Part shown: positions 1 through 10,897 of the stretch, piece by piece | How positions within the stretch are numbered: the stretch's first letter is position 1 | Layout of the letters: every line of letters begins with the position of its first letter | Source: Nitrospirota bacterium | Lineage (GTDB): Bacteria; Nitrospirota; Nitrospiria; Nitrospirales; UBA8639 | Assembly (NCBI GenBank): GCA_027623995.1 | Contig: JAQBUF010000003.1 | Location: forward strand, 21,951-85,950 | Reading direction: 5' to 3' | Length of the DNA stretch: 64,000 nt | Translations under genes and position numbers: made by a program | Notes under the pieces: generated by a model | Database searches by the model: none | The model's input: the letters and a program-made list of their open reading frames with translations, nothing else | Told to the model about the DNA's origin: nothing

Positions 1-1
1 T

Positions 2-826
2 TATTACGAAGACTTTGGGAAGGTAAGCCACCTAGCCAAGGCCATCCAAGATCGCTTTGTCTACTCCGGCCAATACTCCACGCATCGAAAACGGCAACAT
101 GGCAACTCCGCTAAAATTGGCACGCCGACTCAATTCGTCGTGTTCTCGCAAAATCACGACCAGGTCGGCAATCGAGCGCATGGTGATCGACTCTCAACAC
201 TCGTTTCCTTTGAGGCCTTGAAGCTCGCGGCGGCGACAGTCCTGCTCTCTCCAAACATTCCGTTACTGTTTATGGGCGAAGAATATGGAGAGACCGCACC
301 ATTTCTGTATTTTATCGATCATGGTGACGAAGGACTCATCGAAGCGGTTCGACAAGGACGGAAATCTGAATTTGCCGCGTTTAGATGGACCGATATTCCC
401 GATCCCTACGCCCAGTCCACCTTTGAACAATCTCAGTTACAGTGGGACCAGACACGATCGGAAGAACAAGAATATCTGCTGCGTTGGTATCAGGAGTTAA
501 TTACACTCAGAAAATCCATTCCCGCCCTTGGGCCAGGACAGAAGAAAGACTCGTTAAAAGTTTGGACTGACCGAAAATCTAAGGCCTTGACGGTCTATCG
601 GACATCCGAGTCTGGGCAAAGCGCGCTGATTATCCTCAGCCTCAACAAAAACGCGACAAGCCTCTCGCTGAATAAACCAGAAGGACAATGGGAACGGCGA
701 CTTGATACCGACTCTCCAGATTTTGGTGGCCATCACAACACTCCGGCTCCGCAAAGCCTTCTATTACCTCAGGAGAATTCCTCTTTCAAACTTCCTCCCT
801 ACGCAGTTTGGGTGTATACCCATTGA
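2..826 (+). CDS. treZ: Malto-oligosyltrehalose trehalohydrolase, C-terminal part (5' truncated by window edge)
   Basis: Frame open from base 2 (YYEDFGKVSHLAKAIQDRFVYSGQYS...TPTQFVVFSQNHDQVGNRAHGDRL...FMGEEYGE), GH13 TreZ-like motifs; the listed start at 140 is an internal GTG. Confidence 0.9.
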   Translation, partial: YYEDFGKVSHLAKAIQDRFVYSGQYSTHRKRQHGNSAKIGTPTQFVVFSQNHDQVGNRAHGDRLSTLVSFEALKLAAATVLLSPNIPLLFMGEEYGETAPFLYFIDHGDEGLIEAVRQGRKSEFAAFRWTDIPDPYAQSTFEQSQLQWDQTRSEEQEYLLRWYQELITLRKSIPALGPGQKKDSLKVWTDRKSKALTVYRTSESGQSALIILSLNKNATSLSLNKPEGQWERRLDTDSPDFGGHHNTPAPQSLLLPQENSSFKLPPYAVWVYTH

Positions 827-954
827 CCAAGAAGATTATTCGTTGTCGTCTCGATAAAATAGACGATGAAAGAAAGCAGAAACCTTTCCCTCCCCCTTGA
901 CATTCCTTCAGAGTCCTTTACCTTAGATTACGTTTTCCCAAGGAATGACAGACG

Positions 955-1785
955 ATGTTTGACGATTTCTCACTACCGTTTGATTCCCTCCTACAATATG
1001 GCTTCATTAGCGCCTTACTCCTTGGCATTCTCCTCCTTATTCGTGTTGGCCTTCAGCACTTCTTCTTTAATCAGGCCAATATCGCCATAGAAGTGAGACG
1101 ACGCTGGTCCGTCAATGTTCGCAATGCCCTCGTGTTTATCTTCCTCGTGGGAATGATTTTGATTTGGGCACCACAGCTTCGAACGTTTGCCGTCGCGTTT
1201 TTTGCCGTCGCACTCGCCCTGGTTATCGCCGTCAAGGAGTTTCTTGACTGCATGGTTGGAGCCGCAGTCAGAGCCATGACCAAATCATATGCGATCGGAG
1301 ATCGCATTGAAATAGAGGGCGTGCGAGGCAATGTCGTGGATCATAATCTCCTCACGACCACGCTCTTGGAAATTGGACCCGGGCAAACGTCTCACCAATA
1401 CACGGGCCGGGCGATGGTGGTACCCAATAGTTTCCTTCTCAAATATTCATTGATGATTGAGACGTATTCCAAGCACTATCGGCTTCATATTGTGACCGTG
1501 CCACTCTCAGCGAAAGATGATTGGAAACGAGCGGAATCCATTCTTCTCAAAGTGGCGGAGAAACAAGTTCAGCCCTTTATTGAGGAAGCCAGGCAGCATT
1601 TAAAAAAGTTAGAAGGCAAAAAATGGTTGGATGCCCCTAATGTTGATCCTAGAGTAACCATCCAAATGCCAGACCCTGGGCGCATCAATCTGTTACTTCG
1701 GATACCGTGCCCAACTCAATTTCCCTCTCGGCTGGAGCAAGCCATCCTTCGAAAATTTCTTGAGAAATTTACATTTGCCGTGTAA
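955..1785 (+). CDS. MscS-family mechanosensitive ion channel-like membrane protein
   Basis: Hydrophobic N-terminal helices followed by MscS-like beta domain (AIGDRIEIEGVRGNVVDHNLLTTTLLEIG...VVPNSFLL). Confidence 0.8.
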   Translation: MFDDFSLPFDSLLQYGFISALLLGILLLIRVGLQHFFFNQANIAIEVRRRWSVNVRNALVFIFLVGMILIWAPQLRTFAVAFFAVALALVIAVKEFLDCMVGAAVRAMTKSYAIGDRIEIEGVRGNVVDHNLLTTTLLEIGPGQTSHQYTGRAMVVPNSFLLKYSLMIETYSKHYRLHIVTVPLSAKDDWKRAESILLKVAEKQVQPFIEEARQHLKKLEGKKWLDAPNVDPRVTIQMPDPGRINLLLRIPCPTQFPSRLEQAILRKFLEKFTFAV

Positions 1786-1848
1786 AACCTCTCCACCCAT
1801 ATAACGCTTTATCCTCAAAATTAATACAACCCTAAAGGTGATGACTCA

Positions 1849-4800
1849 ATGTCCGTTGATTCTCTCGACAATGATCCACTGTGGTATAAAGATGCCATCA
1901 TCTATGAACTCCATGTGCGGGCATTTTTTGACAGCAATGCGGATGGCATTGGCGATTTTCGTGGCCTCACAAAAAAACTCGACTATCTCCAAGACCTCGG
2001 TATCACCGCCATCTGGTTACTCCCGTTTTGTCTTTCTCCACTGAAAGACGACGGCTACGATATTTCCGATTACACCAATATTAATCCATCATATGGCACT
2101 CGACGGGATGTCCAGGCGTTCGTAAAAGAAGCCCATCGACGTGGGTTACGAGTCATCACCGAACTGGTGGTCAATCACACCTCAGACCAACACCATTGGT
2201 TTCAACGTGCTCGCAAAGCACCACTCAACAGTAAGTGGCGGAACTTCTATGTGTGGAGTGACACCCCTGAACGCTACAAAGGCACGAGGATTATCTTTAA
2301 AGATACCGAGCTCTCCAACTGGTCATGGGATCCCGTGGCGAAGGCGTATTATTGGCACCGATTTTTTTCACATCAACCGGATCTCAACTTCGAAAGCCTC
2401 GACGTTCAAAAAGCGCTCATTCAGGTCATGGAGTTTTGGCTAGACATGGGCGTGGATGGGCTCCGATTAGATGCGGTGCCCTACCTGTACGAAGAAGAAG
2501 GCACGAGCTGTGAAAATCTCCCACCAACCCATGTGTTTCTAAAAAAACTTCGAAAACACATCGACAAAAAATATAAGAATCGGATGTTACTCGCCGAGGC
2601 CAATCAATGGCCTGAAGATGCCGCAGCCTATTTTGGTGAGGGCGATGAATGCCACATGAATTTTCATTTCCCCCTGATGCCGCGCATGTTCATGGCCATC
2701 CAAATGGAAGATCGGTTTCCGATTATCGATATTTTGGAACAAACGCCAGCCATTCCCGCAAGCTGCCAATGGGGACTGTTCCTTCGAAACCATGACGAAC
2801 TCACATTGGAAATGGTCACCGATGAGGAACGCGATTACATGTATCGCGTGTTTGCCCACGATCGCCAGGCCCGAATTAATTTAGGCATCCGCCGCCGCTT
2901 GGCTCCGCTCTTGGGCAATAATCGAAAGAAAATTGAGCTGATGTACAGCTTGCTGTTCACCATGCCTGGGACACCAGTTATTTATTATGGTGAAGAGTTT
3001 GGCATGGGGGATAATTTTTATCTCGGCGATCGCAATGGCGTCAGAACCCCCATGCAATGGAGTGCGGATCGCAATGCCGGGTTTTCTCAAGCCAATCCCC
3101 AAAAGCTCTACCTGCCGATCATCATGGATCCCGAATATCATTACGAAGCGCTCAATGTTGAAATCCAACAAAACAATTCGCAATCGCTCCTCTGGTGGAT
3201 GAAGCGCACGCTTTCCCTCAGGAAACAATACAAAAGTTTTGGGCGAGGCACTATCGAGTTTCTTCATCCATCAAATCGAAAAGTCCTAGTCTACCTTCGA
3301 CAATATGAAGACGAAACGATTCTCGTGGCTGCCAATATGTCGCGTTATGCGCAATGCGTGGAATTGGACCTTTCCAAATTTAAAGGCATGGTGCCCAGTA
3401 CTCTGTATGGACGGAACAAGTTTCCGCCCATTGGAGACTTGCCATACTTCCTCACCCTAGGAGGCCATACATTTTATTGGTTCCTATTGGAATCCCCCAC
3501 TACCGAAGGTACGACCACTGGGCTCTCCACTGACACCCTACCTTCACTTTCCGTTTCAAGGGATTGGGAGATGTTAACGCAAGGAATAGACAAATCACGC
3601 TTAGAACGCATTCTGCCTCAATACCTGAATTCTCGACGCTGGTTTGGCGGCAAGGCGCGAATGATTCAAAGTACTCACATTTCAGAAGTCGTACCCATTC
3701 CTGCAGAGAACCCCATCGCCATCTTATGCTTTTTGAAAATCGAATATACTGAGGGGGAAGCCGAGTCCTATATTTTACCCTTGGCCTTTGCCTCATCTGA
3801 CAAGCCGACATACTTTGAAGATACTCCTGCGGCTATTGCCCACGTCACCATTCAAAATAAAGGCCAACAACAAGAAGGTTTGCTGTATGACGGAATCTGG
3901 GGCCACGACTTTCTTAAACTATTGATCACCAGCCTTGCCAAAAATCGAAGAGTGAATGGACCAAAGGGTGATTTCGTCACCACGTCTCTCAAAGCCTTTC
4001 GGCGTCATTTACAACAGGAAGGGGCAACGTTAGAACCTGCCCTCCATCGGGGAGAACAAAGCAACACATCCATTTTGTATGGACAACACTACATGTTAAA
4101 ACTCTTTCGCCGGGCGGAGACCGGGATCAATCCCGATTGGGAAATTGGCCGATTTCTCACAGAGAAAGGATTTTCCCATACTGCCCATGTGGCTGGCCTC
4201 ATGGAATACCAACCAGACAGTGGCGATCCCACGACAGTCGGGGTTTTACAATGCTATGTGCCAAATGAAGGCGATGCTTGGAGATTTACCCTAGACGAAA
4301 TTGGTCGATACTTTGAGAAAGCACTGACACTTCCGAGTCTCGAGGCCACAGATCCTGCGCTTTCCAGTAAACCCTTATTAGAATTACTCAAAGAAAATGT
4401 TCCTGATATCGCCGAGGAAATGATTGGTGGGTATTTGGAGAAGGCCCGCCTGCTCGGCCAACGCACGGGGGAACTCCATGTGACACTGGCATCCGATTTG
4501 GAAGATCCGGCGTTTATGCCAGAGCCTTTCACCGATTTTTATCGACGGGGATTGTACCAGAGCATGATCGGGTCGATTTCTCAAAACTTTCCCTTACTCA
4601 AGCAGCACATTAAAGAGCTACCCGAGTCTCTACACCCTCTAGCCAAGCAAGTGGCCACCCTTGAGTCCACCGTTCGCAAACAGTTCCTCCCAATTCGTGA
4701 TTTACAACTCACGGCGAAGCGACTTCGGATTCATGGGGACTATCACCTTGGACAGGTTCTCTACACAGGGAAAGACTTTTTCATTATCGACTTTGAGGGT

Positions 4801-5187
4801 GAGCCTGCCCGTCCTCTCAATGTTCGCCGGCTCAAGGAATCACCCTTGCGAGATGTCGCTGGCATGTTACGATCATTCCATTACGCCGCCTATGCCTCAT
4901 TAATTGGAAAAGTCGCCGGCATTCGGCCTGAAGACTTTTTGGTCTTGGACTCCTGGGCAAAACTTTGGCAAACCTGGGTGAGCACCACCTATCTGAACGC
5001 CTACCTCACAGCCACGGCGGAATCAGACTTTCTCCCAAAGACCCAGGGAGAGCTTCAAATTCTCTTGGATGCCTATACACTCCAAAAAGCCGTCTACGAA
5101 CTTGGCTATGAATTGAATAATCGCCCTGACTGGGCCAGAATTCCTCTCGAAGGCATTATGCAAATTATTGAAACTTCCAACACCTAA
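1849..5187 (+). CDS. treS: Trehalose synthase fused to C-terminal maltokinase domain
   Basis: 1112 aa; GH13 N-terminus (LWYKDAIIYELHVRAFFDSNADGIGDFRGL), C-terminal kinase-like domain (RLRIHGDYHLGQVLYTGKDFFIIDFEGEPARP). Confidence 0.93.
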   Translation: MSVDSLDNDPLWYKDAIIYELHVRAFFDSNADGIGDFRGLTKKLDYLQDLGITAIWLLPFCLSPLKDDGYDISDYTNINPSYGTRRDVQAFVKEAHRRGLRVITELVVNHTSDQHHWFQRARKAPLNSKWRNFYVWSDTPERYKGTRIIFKDTELSNWSWDPVAKAYYWHRFFSHQPDLNFESLDVQKALIQVMEFWLDMGVDGLRLDAVPYLYEEEGTSCENLPPTHVFLKKLRKHIDKKYKNRMLLAEANQWPEDAAAYFGEGDECHMNFHFPLMPRMFMAIQMEDRFPIIDILEQTPAIPASCQWGLFLRNHDELTLEMVTDEERDYMYRVFAHDRQARINLGIRRRLAPLLGNNRKKIELMYSLLFTMPGTPVIYYGEEFGMGDNFYLGDRNGVRTPMQWSADRNAGFSQANPQKLYLPIIMDPEYHYEALNVEIQQNNSQSLLWWMKRTLSLRKQYKSFGRGTIEFLHPSNRKVLVYLRQYEDETILVAANMSRYAQCVELDLSKFKGMVPSTLYGRNKFPPIGDLPYFLTLGGHTFYWFLLESPTTEGTTTGLSTDTLPSLSVSRDWEMLTQGIDKSRLERILPQYLNSRRWFGGKARMIQSTHISEVVPIPAENPIAILCFLKIEYTEGEAESYILPLAFASSDKPTYFEDTPAAIAHVTIQNKGQQQEGLLYDGIWGHDFLKLLITSLAKNRRVNGPKGDFVTTSLKAFRRHLQQEGATLEPALHRGEQSNTSILYGQHYMLKLFRRAETGINPDWEIGRFLTEKGFSHTAHVAGLMEYQPDSGDPTTVGVLQCYVPNEGDAWRFTLDEIGRYFEKALTLPSLEATDPALSSKPLLELLKENVPDIAEEMIGGYLEKARLLGQRTGELHVTLASDLEDPAFMPEPFTDFYRRGLYQSMIGSISQNFPLLKQHIKELPESLHPLAKQVATLESTVRKQFLPIRDLQLTAKRLRIHGDYHLGQVLYTGKDFFIIDFEGEPARPLNVRRLKESPLRDVAGMLRSFHYAAYASLIGKVAGIRPEDFLVLDSWAKLWQTWVSTTYLNAYLTATAESDFLPKTQGELQILLDAYTLQKAVYELGYELNNRPDWARIPLEGIMQIIETSNT

Positions 5188-5204
5188 CACAGAAAGCATC
5201 AGAC

Positions 5205-7157
5205 ATGAGGCATGCACCACAACACTTTTCCAGTATTATCATTGAACATGTCAGCCCTGAGCTCAACGGTGGTCTCTATCCCATTAAACGTGAAGTAGGA
5301 GACCGGCTGGAAGTATCCGCCGATATTTTTAAAGAGGGGCATGACCTCATTGGTGCGGTGCTGCGATGCAAAAAGACAAAAGACCAGGAATGGAAAGAAA
5401 TCCCCATGCATCAGATCGATAATGATCGGTGGGGTGGGAATGTGGCGCTGCCAGAGAACACTCGATATCTGTACACCATCGGGGCCTATATTCGGACCTT
5501 TGCCACCTGGCGAGAAGAACTCGAAAAAAAACATGGCGTCAAAGACGATCTGAGTAGCGAACTGTTAGAAGGGCAAGCTCAGCTCCAAGCGGCGATAGCC
5601 CGCGACCAACACTCAGCTACGGGTCAGTTAAAAGAGTGGTTGAGCAAATGGACCTCCCAACAAGGCCAGGAAGCGATCGTCTCCATAGCCATGAATGAAG
5701 AGTTGGCAGCCTTGATGGACCAACACGAAGCACGGCATGCCTGGGCAATCTATCCTCACGAGCTTGAAGTAGTCGTGGACCGTGTCCGCGCGCGGTACGG
5801 AGCCTGGTATGAAATCTTCCCTCGATCCCAGGGCACAGAGCCTGGGAAGGGCACGACACTCAAAGAATGCGAAGCTCGCCTTCCCTACATTCGAGATATG
5901 GGATTCGATGTCTTGTACCTCACGCCCATTCATCCCATCGGCACCACGAATCGCAAGGGACCAAACAACAGTCTCACCTCTGGCCCCAACGACCCTGGCA
6001 GTCCCTATGCCATTGGCAGCGATCATGGTGGATACGATGCGATTGAGCCCAGCCTCGGCACCCTGGAAGATTTTGATCGCTTTGAAAAAGCCGTCCGCGA
6101 TCATGGTATGGAATTGGCGCTCGATTTTGCCATCAACGCATCCCCAGATCATCCCTATGTCAAATCTCATCCAGAATGGTTCAAACAACGCCCAGATGGC
6201 ACAATTAAATATGCGGAAAACCCGCCAAAGAAATATGAAGACATTTATGCCCTCGACTTTTACTGTGAAGATTGGCGAAGCATTTGGGAAGAACTGAAGA
6301 GAGTCATTCTTTTTTGGGTCGACCATGGCGTGAAAATTTTTCGTGTGGACAACCCCCACACAAAGCCCGTGTCATTTTGGGAGTGGCTGATTCGAGAAAT
6401 CCAAGGCCAGCATCCCGACGTCATCTTTCTTGCTGAAGCTTTCACAAAACCTAAGATGATGCGCGTGTTGGCCAAGGCAGGCTACACCCAATCCTATACT
6501 TACTTTACTTGGCGGAATTTCAAACAAGAGATGACGGAGTATTTGGAAGAATTGACTCAGAGCGAAATGAAAGAATATTTCAGACCAAACTTTTTCACCA
6601 ACACGCCGGACATCCTCCCAGAGATTCTTCAACAGGGCGGACAATCAGCCTTTAAGTTTCGAGTCGTATTGGCCGCGACCCTTTCCCCTTGTTATGGAAT
6701 CTACAGTGGCTACGAATTGTGCGAAAATCGAGCGTTACCTGAGAGAGAAGAATATCTCGATTCTGAAAAGTACGAAATTACAGTGTGGGACTGGGACCGA
6801 CCAGGAAACATTCGAGACTACATCACCAAACTCAACCACATCAGAAAAGACAACCCAGCATTGCACGAATTTGAAAATCTGCGATTTTATCACGCTGACA
6901 ATGACCACATTATTTTTTATGGAAAAAGCACGGACGACAAAAACAACAACCTGCTCATTGCCGTCAATATGGATCCTCACCATCTTCAGGAAACAGTACT
7001 TCACATTCCCATAGAAGAACTGGGTATCGCAGAAGATGCCACGTATCAGCTACATGAGCTCTTCACCGACACCTCTCATGCTGTGACAGGCTCAACCTAT
7101 TCGATTCGCCTGGATCCACACACAGAACCTGCGGTCATTTTTGCTATTCGTCGTTGA
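5205..7157 (+). CDS. glgE: Alpha-1,4-glucan:maltose-1-phosphate maltosyltransferase
   Basis: 650 aa GH13_3-like; RYGAWYEIFPRS, DVLYLTPIHPIG, GVKIFRVDNPHTKP motifs; follows treS-mak. Confidence 0.92.
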   Translation: MRHAPQHFSSIIIEHVSPELNGGLYPIKREVGDRLEVSADIFKEGHDLIGAVLRCKKTKDQEWKEIPMHQIDNDRWGGNVALPENTRYLYTIGAYIRTFATWREELEKKHGVKDDLSSELLEGQAQLQAAIARDQHSATGQLKEWLSKWTSQQGQEAIVSIAMNEELAALMDQHEARHAWAIYPHELEVVVDRVRARYGAWYEIFPRSQGTEPGKGTTLKECEARLPYIRDMGFDVLYLTPIHPIGTTNRKGPNNSLTSGPNDPGSPYAIGSDHGGYDAIEPSLGTLEDFDRFEKAVRDHGMELALDFAINASPDHPYVKSHPEWFKQRPDGTIKYAENPPKKYEDIYALDFYCEDWRSIWEELKRVILFWVDHGVKIFRVDNPHTKPVSFWEWLIREIQGQHPDVIFLAEAFTKPKMMRVLAKAGYTQSYTYFTWRNFKQEMTEYLEELTQSEMKEYFRPNFFTNTPDILPEILQQGGQSAFKFRVVLAATLSPCYGIYSGYELCENRALPEREEYLDSEKYEITVWDWDRPGNIRDYITKLNHIRKDNPALHEFENLRFYHADNDHIIFYGKSTDDKNNNLLIAVNMDPHHLQETVLHIPIEELGIAEDATYQLHELFTDTSHAVTGSTYSIRLDPHTEPAVIFAIRR

Positions 7158-7249
7158 GCTGTAAAACGCACAGGCCATTGACGACTGCCTATCAATCCCT
7201 ACTCTCTGGACACATAAAATATTTTTTAGGAAGAAACCTTTTTCTCGGG

Positions 7250-7255
7250 TATAAT
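7250..7255 (+). promoter_or_regulatory. Candidate -10 element (TATAAT) upstream of zwf
   Basis: Perfect TATAAT in gggTATAATac about 86 bp before the likely zwf ATG; no convincing -35. Confidence 0.35.
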
Positions 7256-7340
7256 ACATAAAAGCATGGACGGGTATGTCCCCGTAAAAAAAACAGATTC
7301 GCAAAATAATCCATCCGAAAATTCTCAGGGAAAGGCATCC

Positions 7341-8942
7341 ATGAAAGGCAGTTCACAAACGCTTACCACTCAAACCGGAGTCGAGGCCGATTCCAAGACA
7401 TTGGAGACTCCGCCTCAAGATCAAACCAACAGTCCTTCACCCGCGAAAGGCCAAAAGCTACCTCCAACCTTGTTTATCATTTTTGGAGCCAACGGGGACC
7501 TGACGAAACGGAAACTGATTCCCGCACTCTACAATCTTGCGGCAAGTCACAACCTGTCTGACACGTTTGCCGTGATCGGTGTCGATTGCGTCCACATGTC
7601 GAACGAAGACTTTCGTCTCAAAATGGAACGTGATCTTCGTGCCTTCTCCTCTCGCCCCATTGAAAGTACAATTCGAGATTGGCTACTCCAACGTGTGCAT
7701 TATATTCCCGGAGATTTCACAGACCCCACGACCTTTGAAACACTTCGCACTGAACTCACCCGGTTGGACTCCTCACAGGGCCAAGAAGGAAACTATCTGT
7801 ACTACATGGCCACCTCACCAGCCTTCTTTTCAGAGATTGTGCAGAACCTGGCAGGAAAAGGTCTCCTTGCTCAACACAAGGGAGGCTCCAGGCGAGTCAT
7901 CTTTGAAAAACCCTTTGGGCACGATCTCCCTTCGGCCAAGGCCTTGAACCAACAACTCTGCACGGTTCTCACGGAAGACCAGATTTATCGAATCGACCAT
8001 TATTTAGGAAAAGAGACCGTCCAAAACATTTTGGTCTTCCGATTCGCCAATGGCATTTTCGAACCGGTTTGGAATCGTCGATACATCGACCATGTTCAAA
8101 TTACCGTCGCGGAAACCCTGGGCGTAGAGCATCGTGGGGCGTATTACGAAAAAGCCGGGGCCCTACGAGATATGGTGACGAATCATCTCCTGCAACTCAT
8201 GGCGTACATCGCCATGGAACCTCCCAACGCCTTTGATGCCGAAGCCGTTCGGGATGAAAAGGTCAAAGTATTACGCGCCGTACTGCCCATGAATGCCGAT
8301 GAGATCAGACGCTCCGCAGTGGCGGGCCAATACGGTCCTGGAACGATTTCGGGGCACCCCGTTTTGGGCTATCGCTCAGAACCGAACGTGGCCTCGGATT
8401 CAGACACGGAGACGTTTGTGTCCCTGAAATTGTTTATTGAAAGTTGGCGGTGGGGTGGGGTCCCCTTCTATCTCCGAACGGGAAAACGAATGGCACGACG
8501 CGTGACGGAAATCGTCATTCAATTCAAATCCGCTCCGTTCATGTTGTTTCGGAAAACCCCAATCCATCATCTCAACCCGAATCAGTTGATTATCCGTATT
8601 CAACCGGAAGAAGGGATTTCATTGAATTTCGGAGCCAAGATCCCTGGCCCATCCGTCCAAGTGGGAACGGTAGATATGGACTTTCAATATGCCGACTATT
8701 TTGGTGACGCCCCTAGTACAGGATATGAAACGCTCCTACACGATTGCATGGCTGGAGATGCCACCCTGTTCCAACGAAGCGACAATGTCGAAGTGGGATG
8801 GAGCGTCGTTGATCCGATCTTAGAGGTCTGGAGGGGACTTCATCCTCATGGTACGAGTCAGTATGAATCAGGAACATGGGGGCCACAAGAATCCGCCACC
8901 TTGCTAGAAAAGGACGGACGAAAATGGCGGAACCCCAGCTAG
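7341..8942 (+). CDS. zwf: Glucose-6-phosphate 1-dehydrogenase (start chosen at 7341; ORF open from 7266)
   Basis: LFIIFGANGDLTKRKLIPALYNLA, RIDHYLGKETVQNILVFRFAN; ATG at 7341 preceded by gggaaagg. Confidence 0.93.
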   Translation: MKGSSQTLTTQTGVEADSKTLETPPQDQTNSPSPAKGQKLPPTLFIIFGANGDLTKRKLIPALYNLAASHNLSDTFAVIGVDCVHMSNEDFRLKMERDLRAFSSRPIESTIRDWLLQRVHYIPGDFTDPTTFETLRTELTRLDSSQGQEGNYLYYMATSPAFFSEIVQNLAGKGLLAQHKGGSRRVIFEKPFGHDLPSAKALNQQLCTVLTEDQIYRIDHYLGKETVQNILVFRFANGIFEPVWNRRYIDHVQITVAETLGVEHRGAYYEKAGALRDMVTNHLLQLMAYIAMEPPNAFDAEAVRDEKVKVLRAVLPMNADEIRRSAVAGQYGPGTISGHPVLGYRSEPNVASDSDTETFVSLKLFIESWRWGGVPFYLRTGKRMARRVTEIVIQFKSAPFMLFRKTPIHHLNPNQLIIRIQPEEGISLNFGAKIPGPSVQVGTVDMDFQYADYFGDAPSTGYETLLHDCMAGDATLFQRSDNVEVGWSVVDPILEVWRGLHPHGTSQYESGTWGPQESATLLEKDGRKWRNPS

Positions 8943-9186
8943 TCAAAACCTCCTTCAACGGTTTCATGTGTGACGAAACCCCTTCCAAGATTGTCAAATA
9001 TCGAGAAAGGATTGAAAGGAGATTCTTTCCATGGTCATTCGTGTGTGAGACCTTTCATTTTATTGACAAAGGTTAGGATGTTGGTCACCATTCCAATACT
9101 AAGGTAACGACATACCACAGTGCATTGGTCAGTGTATTCCACCCTCCATACAAAACCTTCCGTAATCTTTTCATCGAAGGAGCAAT

Positions 9187-10671
9187 ATGATTTGGCGCTG
9201 GCTTGGGCTCAGTAAAGATCCGTATCAACCGGAAAAAGATATTGGTCCCTACTCAAATTACCGTTTGGCCATTCGGCTCGAACTCACTCAGAAGCCTGGG
9301 GTCTTTGCCAAATTGACCAATCTCATTGCCAAAGAAGGGGCAAGCATTGGGGCCGTGGATATGATATCAGCCACGAAAACCAAGGTCGTGCGGGACATCA
9401 CGCTGGATACCAAAAATGAAGAGCATGGACAGCGAGTACTCGACCAGCTTGAGAAGTTGCCAGACGTCAAGGTTTTGTCGGCCTCGGATCGGATTTTCAT
9501 GTTACACCTGGGCGGGAAAATTAAAATGGGCAGCAAGTTTCAAATCAGCACCCGAAACACGCTCTCCATGGCGTATACGCCAGGAGTCGGTCGCGTCTCT
9601 CAAGCGATTGCGAAGGATCCCTCTTTGGCCTATCGCTTCACGAGCAAAAGTAACAGCGTCGCTGTGGTGACAGATGGATCAGCCATATTGGGACTAGGAG
9701 ACCTGGGTCCAGAAGCCGCGCTTCCTGTCATGGAAGGCAAAGTCATGCTCTTCCAACAATTTGCCGGTATCGACGCCTGGCCGATCTGTTTGAATACCCG
9801 TGATCCCGAGCAAATCATTCAAACCATTACCAATATTGCCACAGGGTTTGGAGGGATCAACCTTGAAGATATTAGCGCTCCGCGCTGTTTTGAAATTGAA
9901 CGACGATTGAAGGCCACGCTTGATATTCCCGTGATGCATGATGATCAACATGGAACCGCAGTCGTCATTCTTGCGGCGTTGATCAATGCGCTGAAAGTCA
10001 CCAACCGCCAGATTGATCAAACCAAGGTGGTCGTGAATGGACTAGGAGCCGCGGGGACCGCCTGCTGCCAATTACTTATTGCGTCTGGCATTGGCCAACT
10101 CAAGGGGTGCGACAAAAAAGGCCTGGTTCTGGATGAACGGATGGATGTGCTTCGATCCACAAATGATCACCTGATCAATTTCATTCACTATGAGCAGCCA
10201 ACGGGGACGTTACAGCAGGCCTTGAAGGACGCGGATGTGTTTATTGGATTGTCCAGCGGCAACATCCTGAAACCCAAAGACTTGAAGCCCATGGCACCGG
10301 AAGCCATTGTTTTCGCCCTCGCCAACCCTGACCCTGAAATTTCTCCGGAAGCCGCATTAGGAAAATGCCGGATTTATGCAAGTGGACGATCGGATTACCC
10401 AAATCAAAGCAATAACCTACTTGCCTTTCCTGGAATCTTTCGGGGGGCGCTAGACGTTCAGGCCACCACCATTAATGAGGTCATGCAGTTAGCCGCCGCA
10501 GGAGCCTTAGCTGATGTCATTCCCGTTTCATCTCTCAGCGAGGAATACATTATTCCTAGCGTCTTTAATAAACTCGTGGTTCCCGCAGTCGCTAAAGCGG
10601 TCGCACAGGCTGCACAGGAAACCGGAGTGGCCAGAAAACCGACGCAATCTCGTGAAGATGGTACGTCCTAG
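9187..10671 (+). CDS. NAD(P)-dependent malic enzyme with N-terminal ACT domain
   Basis: SD aggag before ATG; N-terminal ACT-like segment (LELTQKPGVFAKLTNLIAKEGASIGAVDMIS), malic enzyme core (TPGVGRVSQAI, VVTDGSAILGLGDLGPEAALPVMEGK, DDQHGTAVVILAALINAL). Confidence 0.9.
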   Translation: MIWRWLGLSKDPYQPEKDIGPYSNYRLAIRLELTQKPGVFAKLTNLIAKEGASIGAVDMISATKTKVVRDITLDTKNEEHGQRVLDQLEKLPDVKVLSASDRIFMLHLGGKIKMGSKFQISTRNTLSMAYTPGVGRVSQAIAKDPSLAYRFTSKSNSVAVVTDGSAILGLGDLGPEAALPVMEGKVMLFQQFAGIDAWPICLNTRDPEQIIQTITNIATGFGGINLEDISAPRCFEIERRLKATLDIPVMHDDQHGTAVVILAALINALKVTNRQIDQTKVVVNGLGAAGTACCQLLIASGIGQLKGCDKKGLVLDERMDVLRSTNDHLINFIHYEQPTGTLQQALKDADVFIGLSSGNILKPKDLKPMAPEAIVFALANPDPEISPEAALGKCRIYASGRSDYPNQSNNLLAFPGIFRGALDVQATTINEVMQLAAAGALADVIPVSSLSEEYIIPSVFNKLVVPAVAKAVAQAAQETGVARKPTQSREDGTS

Positions 10672-10897
10672 AATAGGACGATCCGACCTTTCCCATCCCT
10701 GGGAAAGAACCCACCTATTTCTGCTATAGACCAACGCCTCTGGGAATAGGACTGCTGCTGCACACTCCAACATTTTCAATGACAGACTCAAGTCAACGCC
10801 ATGAGGCTATTGGCCACAACAATGCGGGCTCATTTGTTTTAAACGGATGAGAAAACTGAATCTCGACAGAAATGGCGAGGAAGATTAAAGGGATTTT

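Noticed and set aside
5628-6359. 243-aa antisense ORF inside glgE
   Set aside because: Overlaps a strongly supported glgE CDS and has no family resemblance or RBS.
10688-10707. Hairpin CTTTCCC-ATCCCT-GGGAAAG between malic enzyme and the sulfotransferase as intrinsic terminator
   Set aside because: Stem is good but no T-run on either strand; left unassigned.
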